Assembly: GCA_013397075.1 (NCBI GenBank)
Contig: VWZS01004848.1
Span: 132,877-196,876, forward strand
Direction: 5' to 3'
Length of the DNA: 64,000 bases
From: Rhabdornis inornatus
Lineage: Eukaryota > Chordata > Aves > Passeriformes > Rhabdornithidae
The position numbers and the translations under genes were made by a program. Position 1 is the stretch's first letter. Every line of letters begins with the position of its first letter. Below the pieces are notes generated by a model, which saw only the letters and a program-made list of their open reading frames with translations, was not told where the DNA came from and ran no database searches. This document shows positions 38,547 through 50,570 of the stretch, in pieces.

Positions 38547-41500
38547 GGAGACATTCTAGGATATTATTCTGTGCATTCCATGGCTTGAAGTCAGGCTTGA
38601 GGTAATTTACTATTGGTCTTGCTTGGAATTTTTTTTTAAACAAGATAAGATAATATAGAAAAACAGGTTAATTTATATGTTATACCCAGCCCTCCCGTTA
38701 TACTTCACCTCAAGTTCTGTGGTCAATCAGCTTCAGAGAGTCAAGACCAATTTTTCTCTTAAAAAGCTGAGAGCATCGTCTGGGATGAAGAAGGTGTATC
38801 AAAGAATAAGACAGAATTAAAATTCTGTGATATCATGCCTCATGAAGAAGGCTTCAAAAGCTGCCACCCTCTGTTTTGGGATTTTTTTTTTAACATGGAT
38901 GAAAAACAGAAATATTTTGCTGAAAACCTGTTTCATGGTCATACATTTTTGTAACACTTTTTAAAGTTTATCTGAGTCTGTGCAATCAGACTTTTTATTT
39001 ATAACTAATAAATATCTCTTGGAAAGCCATTGCAACCAGCTGGAGTTACGTGACTCCTTCTGCCAAGGTTGGCAGAACTCCCTGACAGACCGCAGAGTTC
39101 AGCTGCTCTGGGCCACATGCTTCTTTCTGCTGCATAAATATGGAGGAGGTGTGAGGGGTTGGGGAAAAGAACAAGTGCAAAGCTCAGTCTTCCAAATGAG
39201 AAAGAAAGGTAGATCTTTCAGAAAACACTTGTCCCTGATACAGAAATACCCATCATGCAAACATGGAATAAGAAGACGTTAATCCCCAGAACCCATAAGG
39301 GCAATGGTTGGTAGATATGGGGTTCATTCAGGCAGTAACTACTCTCTAAGTTTTATGTTCCCCAGCTCAGACAAACACTGTAGTGCCCCTAACAAGTTTT
39401 GTTCTTCTCTTTTTCAGAGTTGGATTTTTTTTTATTGTAAGACTTTCATCCAAGATATGTTAAGTGTGTTAAAAACCAAGACTGAGCAGGCTCAGAAGCA
39501 GACAATGAATGCCTGCTTGCTTTCCATCTGTGACATGGATATGGAATTCTAGCCTTGCTATGGCCCAAATGGAGATGAAAAGGTGAAGAGAGAGGCAGAG
39601 AGAAAGAGACAATGTCTTAGTCCATACCATGCTTTTTTGGGTGCTCCTCTGAGAGATGGAAATCTAAACGCTTATCTTTGGTTTTAAGACAATGGAGGGA
39701 AAAAAGTGACAAAAAGAGAAGTTAAGTCATGGTTATTGCAATATGTAGCTTGTAATAATTCGTACCTTTTTATCGCATCTGGCCTATACTGATAGTAAAG
39801 CAACCATGGACTTTATTTTAAGCACTTTTTTCCTTTGGCTGCAGTAACATTACAAGACTCAGGGAAAATAAAGAAAAAAACATCTCCCACTTAAATATAC
39901 AAATTTCCCAGAAGAAGTGAAGTGCTCATCCTCCTGGACCCAAAATCAGACATATTCTCCAACTAGGCATATCTTCTTTCCTAGTATCTGACTAATATTT
40001 ACCACAGATGAGCCATAAATAGCTCTTCTCTTTTCTTCCCACAAAAATGAAAACAGGTGATTTAAGCTAATGTGTCAAATGTGAGTCTGCCTGTATAAAA
40101 ATAATATTTCGTATTTTTAAGAATTTCAAATTAACCTATCAATCTGTACTTCTTCCTTTTTATTTTCTGAAAGCACAGGCATTGGTCCTTTATCACTTTG
40201 AAAATTTTTCATTCCAAACATGTAGTCTCAAAATAAATAAGCAAGAACCTTTGGCCAAAATACTTCTACTCTTGAGACATCTTCCAGTTATCTAATTTGT
40301 TTTTGAAAACACATGCCAGATTCCAAACCCCATGGAGACAATTGCTTCCATACCATCCTCTGCAGCTCACAGGAGTCAGAGGAGACAAAAATAGGAGAAA
40401 TAAACAAAATGATGAACATGTACTTTTTTTTTTTGTTAATCAGAAAATGTTCAAAACTTAATAACTTATTGAAAACATGACTGTTTGTCATTGTTCAGCT
40501 AAGTTCAAGAAAAAGTTGCTTGGAAACTGCTCAAAATGAGATTCCTTCTTTTATTAAGAATTCTCTCTGCCATGTGTGCCCTGTGTAAAACAAGGATTCA
40601 CATGCTTGCGCTCCACTTTTGACATCAATCTTAAGCCGAGTTGACTGTTCATCCCCAATCAAAGCTAAGATTTGCTGCACATCCTTTAGCGTATGTACAT
40701 ATTTTTGATTTTGTTTCTACAGCTGAGCAAGTGAAAGAATCATCCTTTTACTTTCTTTCTGCATCGACTCTCCAGGCTGTGATTTTATAAGAGTGTTTTG
40801 TTCAGTCATGTTGTCGCTGTCTCTGTGTCTCACTTGTTTTCACTCTGTGTGAGCATTCAGGTGCTCAATCTTCATTAGTGCAAATAATCAGGGAAAGGAC
40901 ATGTTAATCTCCAGTTTGTCAAAAGCAATTTTCAAATTGTCTGTTTAACTATAATCCTGAGCTCACTCTTTTTTGGTTAATTAGATGTCTTAACAGAGGC
41001 GAAGAAAAATATATAGCAGAAGACTAGCAATGTAACTGTGTGTGAACTGAGATCTGTGAACATTCAGTCAGCACATTTTTACATACTTTAGTACTTCTAA
41101 AATTAAATATATATATAAAGTTAGTCCAATTTTTTTGGTGTTAAAGTACTTATTTTCTTATTAAGACAAAAGTACTCCATGATTGAAACAGTCCTCAAAA
41201 GAGAAATATATATTTACATTGTTAAGTTTTCTTTTCTGGATGAGAGTACTCTTTTTTCCCCAATCTTATACCATATTGTGTCTGTAATGAAAACTAAAGT
41301 CACTGAGTTCCAGAAATATGATATTTATTTTTCTTTAGTTTGAAGATGTTTAAGCAAAACTGCATTTAAAAATTTGAATAGTGGGTGTGTTATTTCAGCT
41401 TGTAGCAAGCTCCTTGCAGTCCAGTGCTCCAGTTTACTGTCCAAAGGAGGAACAAGAATATGATGAAAAGCAAAAAGAAGAAAAAAGAAGAAAATGACAA

Positions 41501-43614
41501 AAAAACCCCAACAACAAAAAACAAAACAAAATAAAACAATCAAACAAAAAAAAATAAAACGACAGAAAATGAGCNCCCCCCCCGTGGGTTTCCCTTCTCT
41601 GCAGAATCTCTCTTTAATGACCTCTCAAGGCAAAATTCAGGTCCTGAGGTCTAAGTCTCTCATAGGTAACTGATGGGTGTCTTGCATCTGTTCTCCAGTA
41701 ATAAAAGCCAGTCACTTAACTATTTCAAAAGAATGCTTACCTGAAGTATGCCCGAACCTTAAAACAAATTCCCCTTTTTGAAATAGAATAATAATCACCA
41801 GTTTCAGTGGGGTGAAGTTTCTCCTCTTGCTTTCAATAACTTCTTCGTGCTTATGTATGTGAAAGTTTCCATCAATAGAGAACTGAATTTCAGTTCCATA
41901 TTATCCCTTGGACTTAAAACAGAGTGCAGAGCAAGGTCTGTCATAATATATTAGGTGTATTTGAACTTTCATAATAATACACTATAAATTAAATAGTGGA
42001 TGCGAGAGCAGAGAGTAATTGTGTTTTTCATTTATTAATTTGTTTCATTGATTTGATACATCAATATTAAGTCTATATATGAGACAACAAAAGAAAAGGA
42101 AATAGTCTAAATTGGTATTTACAAGTATGAAATTAACATGAAGTTCAAGGTTTATCAAGAAATGATCTGGTTGAACAAACTGAAAATGGAATCATTATCA
42201 GAAGAAATTGTCTTTTACCTTACAGTAGTTTTTGAATTATTAATGTTTTTGTCTTGTTTTACAAATGCTCTGAAGTCAGAAATCTACAGAAAATTAATTT
42301 ATGGTTCTAATTCTAGATAATAATTTCTGTGATATTTTAGGAAGAATATAAAATTTGGCTATAATTGACAATCAAATATGAGAAAGAAATTTGTACCAGC
42401 CAGTCATGATGGCTTCCTGGATTATATAATAATATTTGTACACATAATTAGTAAACTTGAACATTATATAATTGAAATAAATTTGAAATATCATGGATAT
42501 TACTCCACTTTAATTTTACTTTCTAATTTATTTCACTCTATCTCAACATATTGTTAAGTTCCATAATGGTACATTTATCTATGATCTCAGTAAATATCTT
42601 AATTAATGTTTCTATTTAAAAATTCCTTTCTGAAAACTTAAAAAGTGTAATATATTTAGCAAAAAATATGGGGGGAAAATACACTTTTTGGTCTATTTAA
42701 AAAAAAAAACTAATAATTTTGAAGCTCTTTTCTCCCCTTTTTTAATATGTCCTCCTTCCTCTGTTCTTTTTCCATGTTTACAGTGGTGACAAGTTCAGAG
42801 AAGAAACATTGAGTTGGTAGAAGTTAATTCTACTAATTCTACTAATCTTTTTGAATAGCTATTTTTGATTTTTTTTTCAATTTTTGAAGTTTAAAGGTTA
42901 TTTTTTAAATGCTTCAAAAGATTTATGTTTTAAATACTTTTTGCGTACTTGTCTAAATATTATTATATACATATCCAAAGATTAATTGAAATTGATAATT
43001 AACACTCCAAACATGTTGCTTTCCAGACACAATATGTGTCTTCACACAAGTTGATTTTGATACTTAGCTTTTTTCTCTATTTCCTCCTAAAATATATAAA
43101 ATTTTTTATTGTAAAACATAGGAACCCATACTTAAAGAGTCAAACTATGTACATTTTTTACTTTTGTATTAACATATATATATTTTAATGTGTTTCATCA
43201 GCTTTCATTAATTATTCTTCTCCTATTTCTTTCCTCCTATGGCAGTTTTCCCTGGTGCTATTTCTTTTATTTATTTTTTCTCTCCCATCCTTCCTTTCCT
43301 TGCTCAATTGTGTCTTTCTTCTTGAATCATTAATCTTGTTCTCTGTCTCTAAAAAAAAAAAAATCTTCTTTTTTTCCTTTCTAATAATTTTTCTGTCTTG
43401 CCCCACCCACTTTAACACTTACTTTTTCTCCTATATTATATCCTCAGAGTCAGACCATGCTTTACTCTCATCCATTTTAACAAGAGGGACCTCTCCACGA
43501 CCAAGCACATCCTAATTACTCACCAGGCTGAGACATCAGGAGATGAAGGCTTTTTTTTCTTTCTTAGCTAGAACATACTCCCAAATCAAAGTTCAATTGA
43601 AATATTATGGGAAT
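38547..43614. other. Unique noncoding block
   Basis: No supported gene. Its notable parts are an A-rich tract at 41463-41570 ending in a single N and eight Cs, and a stretch at about 40690-40990 with clustered homeodomain and octamer-like words that could be a conserved noncoding element. Open frames reach 100 codons (38980-39282, +) without a recognisable domain. Confidence 0.55.
41463..41582. repeat. A-rich tract ending in N and a C-run
   Basis: About 110 bases are dominated by A, with G then C interruptions (GAAAAG, AAGAAG, ACAAAACAAA), followed by GAGC, one N at 41575, and eight Cs. The abrupt purine-to-C switch across an N suggests an unresolved or collapsed assembly junction. Confidence 0.75.
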
Positions 43615-45435
43615 TTTGCTGATAACCTAGTTCAGCCCTCTGGTCTCAGTGGGATCAGCTATCCAGGATTTTGTCCAGCAAAATTTTGAATACCTTAAAC
43701 ATAGTACACTAGCTCTTTTGGAAGTTTCTTCCAGGGTCTGACCATCCTTATAAGGAAAAAATAAAGTAGTTTTTTTTCTTTACGTTTGAATGGAAATTCC
43801 CATGTTCATCCTGTCTCTCTTGTCCTATCACGGGACAACAATGAGAGGAGTCTGGATCCATCTTCTCTACTGCTCCCCCATCAAGTCTTTAGACACATTG
43901 ATCAGTTCCCCCTCAGCCTTCTCTTCTAAAGGCTGAACAGTCCCATCTCTCTCATTCTCTATTTCTATGTCAGAATAGTTTCTTAACCATCTTCATGGTT
44001 CTTTGCTAAACTAGCTCTGTTTTGTCCAATGTCCTTCATTGGGGTCCCAGCACTCCAGATGTTTCTCATCAGGACTGAACAGAAAGAAAGGAGCACCGCC
44101 CTTGACCTGATGGCAATGGTCTTCCAGGAGCCAGGGATGTTCCTGGGGTTTTTTTGCTGGCTCAAGGTCAGCTTGGTGTCTACCCTGAGCCCCAGGTCTT
44201 TCCTTGCCAAGCTGCCTTCTGGCAATTCAGCCCCCTGGTGCATGGGCTTGCTCATCCCCAGGTGCACAGCCATGTTTTTCTCCTTGTTAGAGCTCAAGGG
44301 GTCACTCTTTGCCACATTCTCCAGTCCACTGAGTTACCTGAGGGAAACCATCCAGGGTATCAACCACTTCTCTCAATTTTGCATTATCTGTGAACTCACT
44401 GAGGGTGGACTATTTCCATGACCCTTGTCATTCATTAATATGTTAAACAGTGTTGATTGCAGCATTAACCCCTGGGGCAGACATACTGCTGGGCACTGGC
44501 CTGCAGCTGGACTTTGTGCCACTGCCCACAAGCGCTTAAGCCCATCAGTAAAGAAGGCTATCAATTTACCTTACTGTCCTTTTATCCATCCTGTACTTCA
44601 TCAGTCTATATCTCTAAGAATGTTTTAGAAGAAAATATCAAAATACTTTTGCCAAAAGTAAAGATCAACCGTATTTGCCACTCTCCCCTCATCTACCAAA
44701 GCTGTCATTTTATTCACAATCTATCAGTTCAGTCAAGCATGAGTTCTGCTTCATGAGCTACACTGACTACTCCTAATGACCTTCCTATTCTTTATGTGTT
44801 TGAAACTGTTTGCAGGACTATCAGTTTCTCCATCACTGTCTCAGAGATCAAGGTGAAGTTGATCAGAGTATAGTTTTCTGAGTCTTCTTTCTGACCCTGG
44901 TTGAAGATAGGAGTGACATCTTCTGTCTTCCATGGTCAGAAATCTCTCCCAGTCAACATAACATTTCAAGGATAATGAATAATGTCCTAGAAATAACATT
45001 TTTCACCTACCTCATCACTTGTGGGTGTATCCTATCCAGCCCCATGACTTTAGTTCACCCACTGTGTTTAAATATATCCTAACCTGAAACTCTTCAGAGA
45101 GAAGTCTTTTTTGCTCTAGACTTTACCCCTGGTCTCAGTAGCCTGAGATTCCTGAAGGTAAACCTTACCTGTAAAGACTGAAGTGAAAAAACCTTGGGAA
45201 ATTCAGGCTCTTTCGTGTCCTTTTCACAGTTCTCCTGTCCCATTCAGCAGTAAACCCAGATTTTCTCTAATCTTCCTTTTGTTGCTAATGTAATTGTAGC
45301 ACTCCATCTTGTCTTTCATATACTTTGCGAAATTTCTCTTTAGTCTGGACTTCGCTGTCTAATCCTATATTTGCATGATCAGATTTAAATGTATTTCTAA
45401 GTTGATCAGATATCTCTTTATTCCTTCTGTGTCAC

Positions 45436-45513
45436 CCTTCCTTCCTTCCTTCCTTCCTTCCTTCCTTCCTTCCTTCCCTCCCTTGTTCCCTTCCTTTTCC
45501 GTCACCTTCACTT
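45436..45513. repeat. (CCTT)n microsatellite, left side of gap
   Basis: A near-perfect tetranucleotide array spans about 45436-45476. It then degrades to CCCTCCCTTG TTCCC-type units and a GTCACCTTCACTT stretch before the gap. The degraded end reads on the - strand as VTEKEGNK, which resembles CR1 ORF2 linker (VTWEEYRN-like), so a fragment of the host element may be caught between the array and the gap. Confidence 0.92.
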
Positions 45514-45891
45514 NNNNNNNNNNNNNNNNNNNNNNNNNNNNNNNNNNNNNNNNNNNNNNNNNNNNNNNNNNNNNNNNNNNNNNNNNNNNNNNNNNNNNNN
45601 NNNNNNNNNNNNNNNNNNNNNNNNNNNNNNNNNNNNNNNNNNNNNNNNNNNNNNNNNNNNNNNNNNNNNNNNNNNNNNNNNNNNNNNNNNNNNNNNNNNN
45701 NNNNNNNNNNNNNNNNNNNNNNNNNNNNNNNNNNNNNNNNNNNNNNNNNNNNNNNNNNNNNNNNNNNNNNNNNNNNNNNNNNNNNNNNNNNNNNNNNNNN
45801 NNNNNNNNNNNNNNNNNNNNNNNNNNNNNNNNNNNNNNNNNNNNNNNNNNNNNNNNNNNNNNNNNNNNNNNNNNNNNNNNNNNNNNNNNNN
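45514..45891. other. Assembly gap (378 N)
   Basis: 378 consecutive Ns are bounded on both sides by (CCTT)n arrays. The gap evidently could not be assembled through the microsatellite; whether its length is measured or estimated cannot be told. Confidence 0.98.
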
Positions 45892-45931
45892 CCTTCCTTC
45901 CTTCCTTCCTTCCTTCCTTCCTCCCTTCCCT
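45892..45931. repeat. (CCTT)n microsatellite, right side of gap
   Basis: Perfect CCTT units resume directly after the gap to about 45922, then become CTCCCTTCCCTCTC and return to CR1 sequence at about 45935. Confidence 0.92.
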
Positions 45932-48900
45932 CTCTTGCACACTTCCTTTTCAGTCAAGATCAACATGATTGTCCATGCAGTTCTCCTGACATTGTCTTTG
46001 CTTGACTTGTGTATTGGGAGGGACTGTTCTTGAGTTTGGAGGACATGAACCATCTAGAGGACAATATTTGGGTGTTTCTTCTCTCCAGTTTCTTCTCTCT
46101 CTTCTTCTCAATCTTCTAATGGAATTCTTCCAAGCAGATCCCTGGAGAGGCCAAAGTACTCTCCTGAAGTCCACGGTTGTGATTCCTCCTCTCAGTGTCT
46201 TGGACTCCACCGTCTCATGGTCACTGCACTTAAGGCTTTTACCCACCCGATCAGTCCTTCCCTATTTGTAAGTGGAAACTACAGCAGAATGCGTCCTTTC
46301 ACAGGACTTGGCCCACCTCTGTCAGGAAATCAGTGTGCTCCAGAAAGGTCCTGGAGTGCTGCTGTGTTGTTCCTCCAGCAGACGTTGGGATAGCTGAATT
46401 TCCCCATGAAGACCAAAGCTTGCAATCCTGCAGACTCAGTTGCAAAGTCATAGCAAAATTCTTCTGTCAGAAAATATTACAAAAATCACTAAACTAAACC
46501 TTTTTCAGAATGGATTTATCTCCTGGACAATCTTAATCATCATTTTTTCTGAATGCCAATATCCCATCTTACAATAATTATACCTGCAATGAAAATATTG
46601 TTATCAGAGATATCTGATTTTGGTGTTTCTTTCCTGCTCGAGGTTTGGGTTTGTTTTTTTTTTCCCCTGTGTGAAGCATGCACTGGGGGGCTCCTGTGGG
46701 CTTCCTTCCCCATACGGTCTCTTACAGAACCTGGCCTTTTTCAGGTCGCTTTCAACAAATTCCAGAATCAATCTGTGACATTTTTAAAAACGTAATGTGG
46801 AAATAAATTGTAGAGAAAGGTTCCCATGCCTTCAGGAAGTGTTAGTAAGTGAGTGGGTGGTGTAATGTGGGAGATACAGTAGTTGCTATACATAGGAATG
46901 AAGCATGCACAACAAGAATAAAAGGAAGGAATGTGATCAATGCTGCTACCCACACTGTTATGGATTTTGGATGAGTTGTAATCATCTTGACCTCTATACT
47001 TTATATGGAGAAGTCTGGAAGGTGTGACTTACTATTATTAGCATAATTAAAACTGATTTTAAAACCCCATGATATTAAAGACTACAAATTACGCTCTATT
47101 CAATAATATCAGCTGTACATTAATACCCCCTTGCCCAAATCAATACATGATATTATAGCATCATGACATTTTTGATCATGTATACATTTCCTCACATTTA
47201 AAAATCCTAGGAGAGAGCAGGTATTTTATTGTTTTGATAGAGCATCTGGGTTTTACCATTTAGAAGTCTGTGAAAAATAAGTACAAAATGTGTGTTGAAC
47301 TGGGATTGTACTTTCAACAACAAAAAAATCAATAAAAAAGCAACAAAAAATCCTACCCAAATAGGCATCACCTAGCGAGTAATAACTTCATTTCTGTATA
47401 GCTCAGGGGGGTTGCAAGGGGAGTGTGAAAAGTTCATTATTATCAACCAGGAAAAAAAGCGAGTGCTAAGAAGAAAGAATCGTATTTCCTATTGGGATTT
47501 CTCTCAGACTACATGATTTGCATGAAGGGCGCCACATCAAACACATTGGGTGCCCTTTTTCAAATATTAATGTGAAGCTTGTTTCAAGTTCTTTCTTGAC
47601 TTTGTGCCACCTTGTATCAAAGGAACTTAAAAGCAGTTCTTGGGAGAAAAATGTACTTTTCCAACTGTTTCAGCACTTAGCAAAAATCTTTCTGTATTTG
47701 ATCAGTTCTGCTTCAAACTTTTATTATTTTGACAAATAGGCATATTTTTATAGCTGTACATTCTATCTAAATATGACTTGGACTTTTTTCTCTTTTTTTT
47801 AATTGAGGTTTTTCCATTTTTCAGCAATGGGTGTCATAACTGACTCAAAATATTTGTGCACTACACATTTTAATTATCTGCCTTAGTCTTTTCTCCCACA
47901 TTTTATAATTTCTATTAAAAAATTATGTATCTGAGGAAGATTATACCAAAGTATGCCACAAAAAATGGAGCCCTTAAGATTGAATGTGTGTAGTCTGAAC
48001 TATCCTAATCTTACTTTACAGAATTTTGTTCCTCTTTTGGTCAATGGGGTGAAATAGGCACCTCTCCAGGATGGTTTGGCTAAATTAGTTGTCTGAGACG
48101 GATTACATGAATTTTGCTTCAACAGAAGCAAACTGTTTGTTTTAACTGATTATACAAAGAGAACACAATGCTTAACTTGTATTTAAATTACTAATATTTA
48201 AATCTAAAGGGTTAAGTAATTCCTACTGAATGTAAATCAGTAGCAGCACAAAAAAGAGGATACTAAGCGAGCATAATTTCTATATTTTTCCTTTTCTCCT
48301 CAGAATCAAAGAAAACAGGGGAAAAGTGGCAGGAATTTTATTGAGCAGTCTAAGCATAAATAAATTTCTCATAAAAATACAACAGATTAAATGTATTATA
48401 TAACATGAGAGCGGTTATTAGAGATAAGAAATTAAATTGTGGAAATTTACAGAACAGCAGTTCTGTGAGAAGTTGGTCTTTTCACAATGCACAACCCACA
48501 GTCTGAAGGAGAAAAATATGAAATTGAAATGCAATAGAAATAAAATGCAAGTTGTAATGGGTAACTCAGGAAGTAGTAATATCCTACAGCTAAATTTTTT
48601 CCACAAAGACTGGGAAGAAATCTTCACTGAGATCTCACAGGATATGGTAGACAAAATTTTAAATTTGTAATTATCGTTCAGATTTTTAGGTGAAACAATC
48701 AATACGGAGGTGGAGTACGTAAAGCTACTGAAGTATTTTATCAAAAAATCCTAATCGTTCTGTAGAATAAAGTTAAACAGATTGTTTGGTCCTTTTCCTT
48801 ACTATTTTTCATTTAAAAATAAGTTAGAGGGAGATTAAAGTGAACTACTGAAGACAAATGCGTAAAGCCTAACAGTGTTACTAAAATCTAGTAAAATTTA

Positions 48901-50065
48901 GGCCTAATAAATTCTTTATATGCTTATTACACAAAAATATCTTCACATTGAAATCAATGAGATGATTGTTTTTCTTGTAAGTCACAGAAGATCCAAATTT
49001 ATATAGGAATTTCCTGTTGGTGTTTTAATGAAAAAGAGCAAAGTTATTAATATTTTTCTGATCAGTCTTATCTATGGTCAGAAGCAAAATAAAATATAAT
49101 GGTCCTGTCTTTAACAGCACAGCACACACAACAGTGAAAGAAAAATATGATCATTAAGAATGGATGATATGGATGCTTTTCCTTTTTGCATAGAGATGAA
49201 AACATCTGATTTTAATATATTTTCCTTTTTGTTGCCCTTTCCCTCAGGATGAGTTTGCTGTCACCTGTAGGTTGGATGTCTTTTTCATGAGTATTTATTA
49301 CCATTTTCTGGGTTATTTTATTCCCCTTGACTCAGTTAAATTCATCATCATTTTGCACATTTTAAAACATTGTAGATAAAATCAGTCATAAAAAGAGAAA
49401 AGCTAAACTATAACATCATATTTTAATCCTACATAACATATCTTGACGCTAGTTTCTAGTTTTAGATATTAATTACTGTGAGGAGATTAGATTCTGCTGT
49501 ACAATTTTGGCAGCTCCATATGTATTCAGTTAGTCTATATTTCTGTTGGAGTATATAAAAACAGAAGGTGTATCTATTAAATTAGTGACATAAAGTTTTA
49601 TTATATTCTTCTGCTTGCAATACAGCATATCACTAAGAGTATTCTAAGCTGGTAATGATGGGCAGAACACCTTTTACCACTTAGCTGTGAACTCTCTGTG
49701 TATTTTTTGCAATCAAAACTGACAAACCTGCACTACCAGGAAAGGCCCACACTAGCAATTGGGGTTTTTTTATATGTTTCCAAGAAATAGGAATGAGGTA
49801 TTTGGTTATTATTTTCCACCATTACCAGTAAAATGAAATTTAGGACAGAAAATCAACATTGTATATGCAACTACCTTCACATTCTTTCTACTCCACCACT
49901 GTTTCCTATCTATCATAGATCATTCACACAGAAAAGATTAACTAGGGTGACTGTGTTCCACAGCTGAAACTAAAGCTGTTTGATTTCCCAAGCTTCCTCC
50001 TAACTCACAAAGAAAGGCAGCAAAAACTCACCTGAATCTAGTAGAGTAATTAAAAGATTTCTACT

Positions 50066-50120
50066 AAAAAACAAAACCAAACCAAAACAAAACAAAAACT
50101 AAAACAACAACAACAAAAAA
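50066..50120. repeat. A/C-rich (CAAAA/CAA)n tract
   Basis: CAAAA- and ACC-type units pass into (CAA)n near 50105-50114. Simple sequence. Confidence 0.75.
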
Positions 50121-50479
50121 ATTTCTGCTTCTTTTCTTGATTTAATGACAACCTGGAGCAAATTAAAAGAACAGGATCACTGTAGTTTGATATGGCAACC
50201 CATTCATCTTTAAGCTACATTTTCTACCTGGACCTGGCTTAACCATGCTTTATTTTCCTATCAGCATGTCCTTATGCACTCTATTGGGCATCAACATCCA
50301 GAGCTATTATAGAGTATGTTGAAAGGATAAATCTCTGTAGGAGAGGTCTTCCTGGAAAAGACTCAGTGTAAGTAGTGGTAAGCAACAATTATTTCCCATC
50401 AGCCTACAAAGACTGTGAGATTATTGAACTATATTTAAGATTGTGTCATGGACGTTACCCTGCTTTAAAAAAATTCTTA

Positions 50480-50570
50480 TCTATATATATAAATATAGAT
50501 ATAGATATAGATACATGATACATGATAGATAGATACAGATCTACGTATACATATAGATGATAGATATAAT
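50480..50570. repeat. (ATAGAT)n / GATA-rich microsatellite
   Basis: A TATATA run passes into ATATAGATATAGATATAG, then ACATGATACATGATAG and further GATA units. It is a compound, decaying microsatellite with GATA steps. Confidence 0.8.

Larger units (their letters stand above)
43615..46485 (-). mobile_element. CR1 LINE, long decayed copy (antisense)
   Basis: This is the longest retroelement in the window. Reading the - strand from 46485 to 43615 gives the C-terminal half of the APE-like endonuclease, the linker, the reverse transcriptase and the ORF2 C-terminus. A 3' UTR whose antisense begins near TTCAGCCCTCTGGTCTCAG follows. The whole is more diverged than the copies at 16.7 and 26.1 kb, with many indels, so it is older or from another subfamily. 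A (TTCC)n array with a 378-base gap splits it at about 45436-45931. Without that insert the CR1-derived sequence is about 2.4 kb. A clear terminal octamer was not found, so the right and left limits are approximate. Confidence 0.88.
43640..46485 (-). pseudogene. CR1 ORF2 (endonuclease-RT) remnant
   Basis: Landmarks in element order: the endonuclease GDFN-type motif reads GKFS at 46404-46393, followed by YPNVCWRNNTA. The endonuclease-terminal SDH is intact at 46225-46217 (context KCSDHETVE). The linker contains DFRRVLWPLQG and RRTAW. After the (TTCC)n insert comes YISNKRKIRENLGLLLNGTG (around 45310-45245). The RT block reads LPQGLMLQSTLFNILMND near 44510-44435. The catalytic FADD box reads FTDN at 44394-44383. 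The C-terminal DLGLRVDTKLTLSQQ lies near 44205-44160 and the WKKLP block near 43720. Loss of endonuclease and RT catalytic residues, frameshifts and the insert make it dead. Residue comparisons are to the CR1 family as I know it. Confidence 0.82.

Noticed and set aside
38348..38643. Lysine/asparagine/threonine-rich - strand frames
   Set aside because: They are translations of the (TTTTG)n array at 38455-38546.
44029..44421. 130-codon + strand open frame
   Set aside because: It is the antisense of the CR1 reverse-transcriptase region.
45365..46053. Frames of 180-197 codons across the gap
   Set aside because: Most of their length is Ns, and the rest is translated (TTCC)n plus CR1 debris.
46002..46271. 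89-codon + strand open frame
   Set aside because: It is the antisense of the CR1 endonuclease/linker region; the - strand frame carries the recognisable SDH motif.
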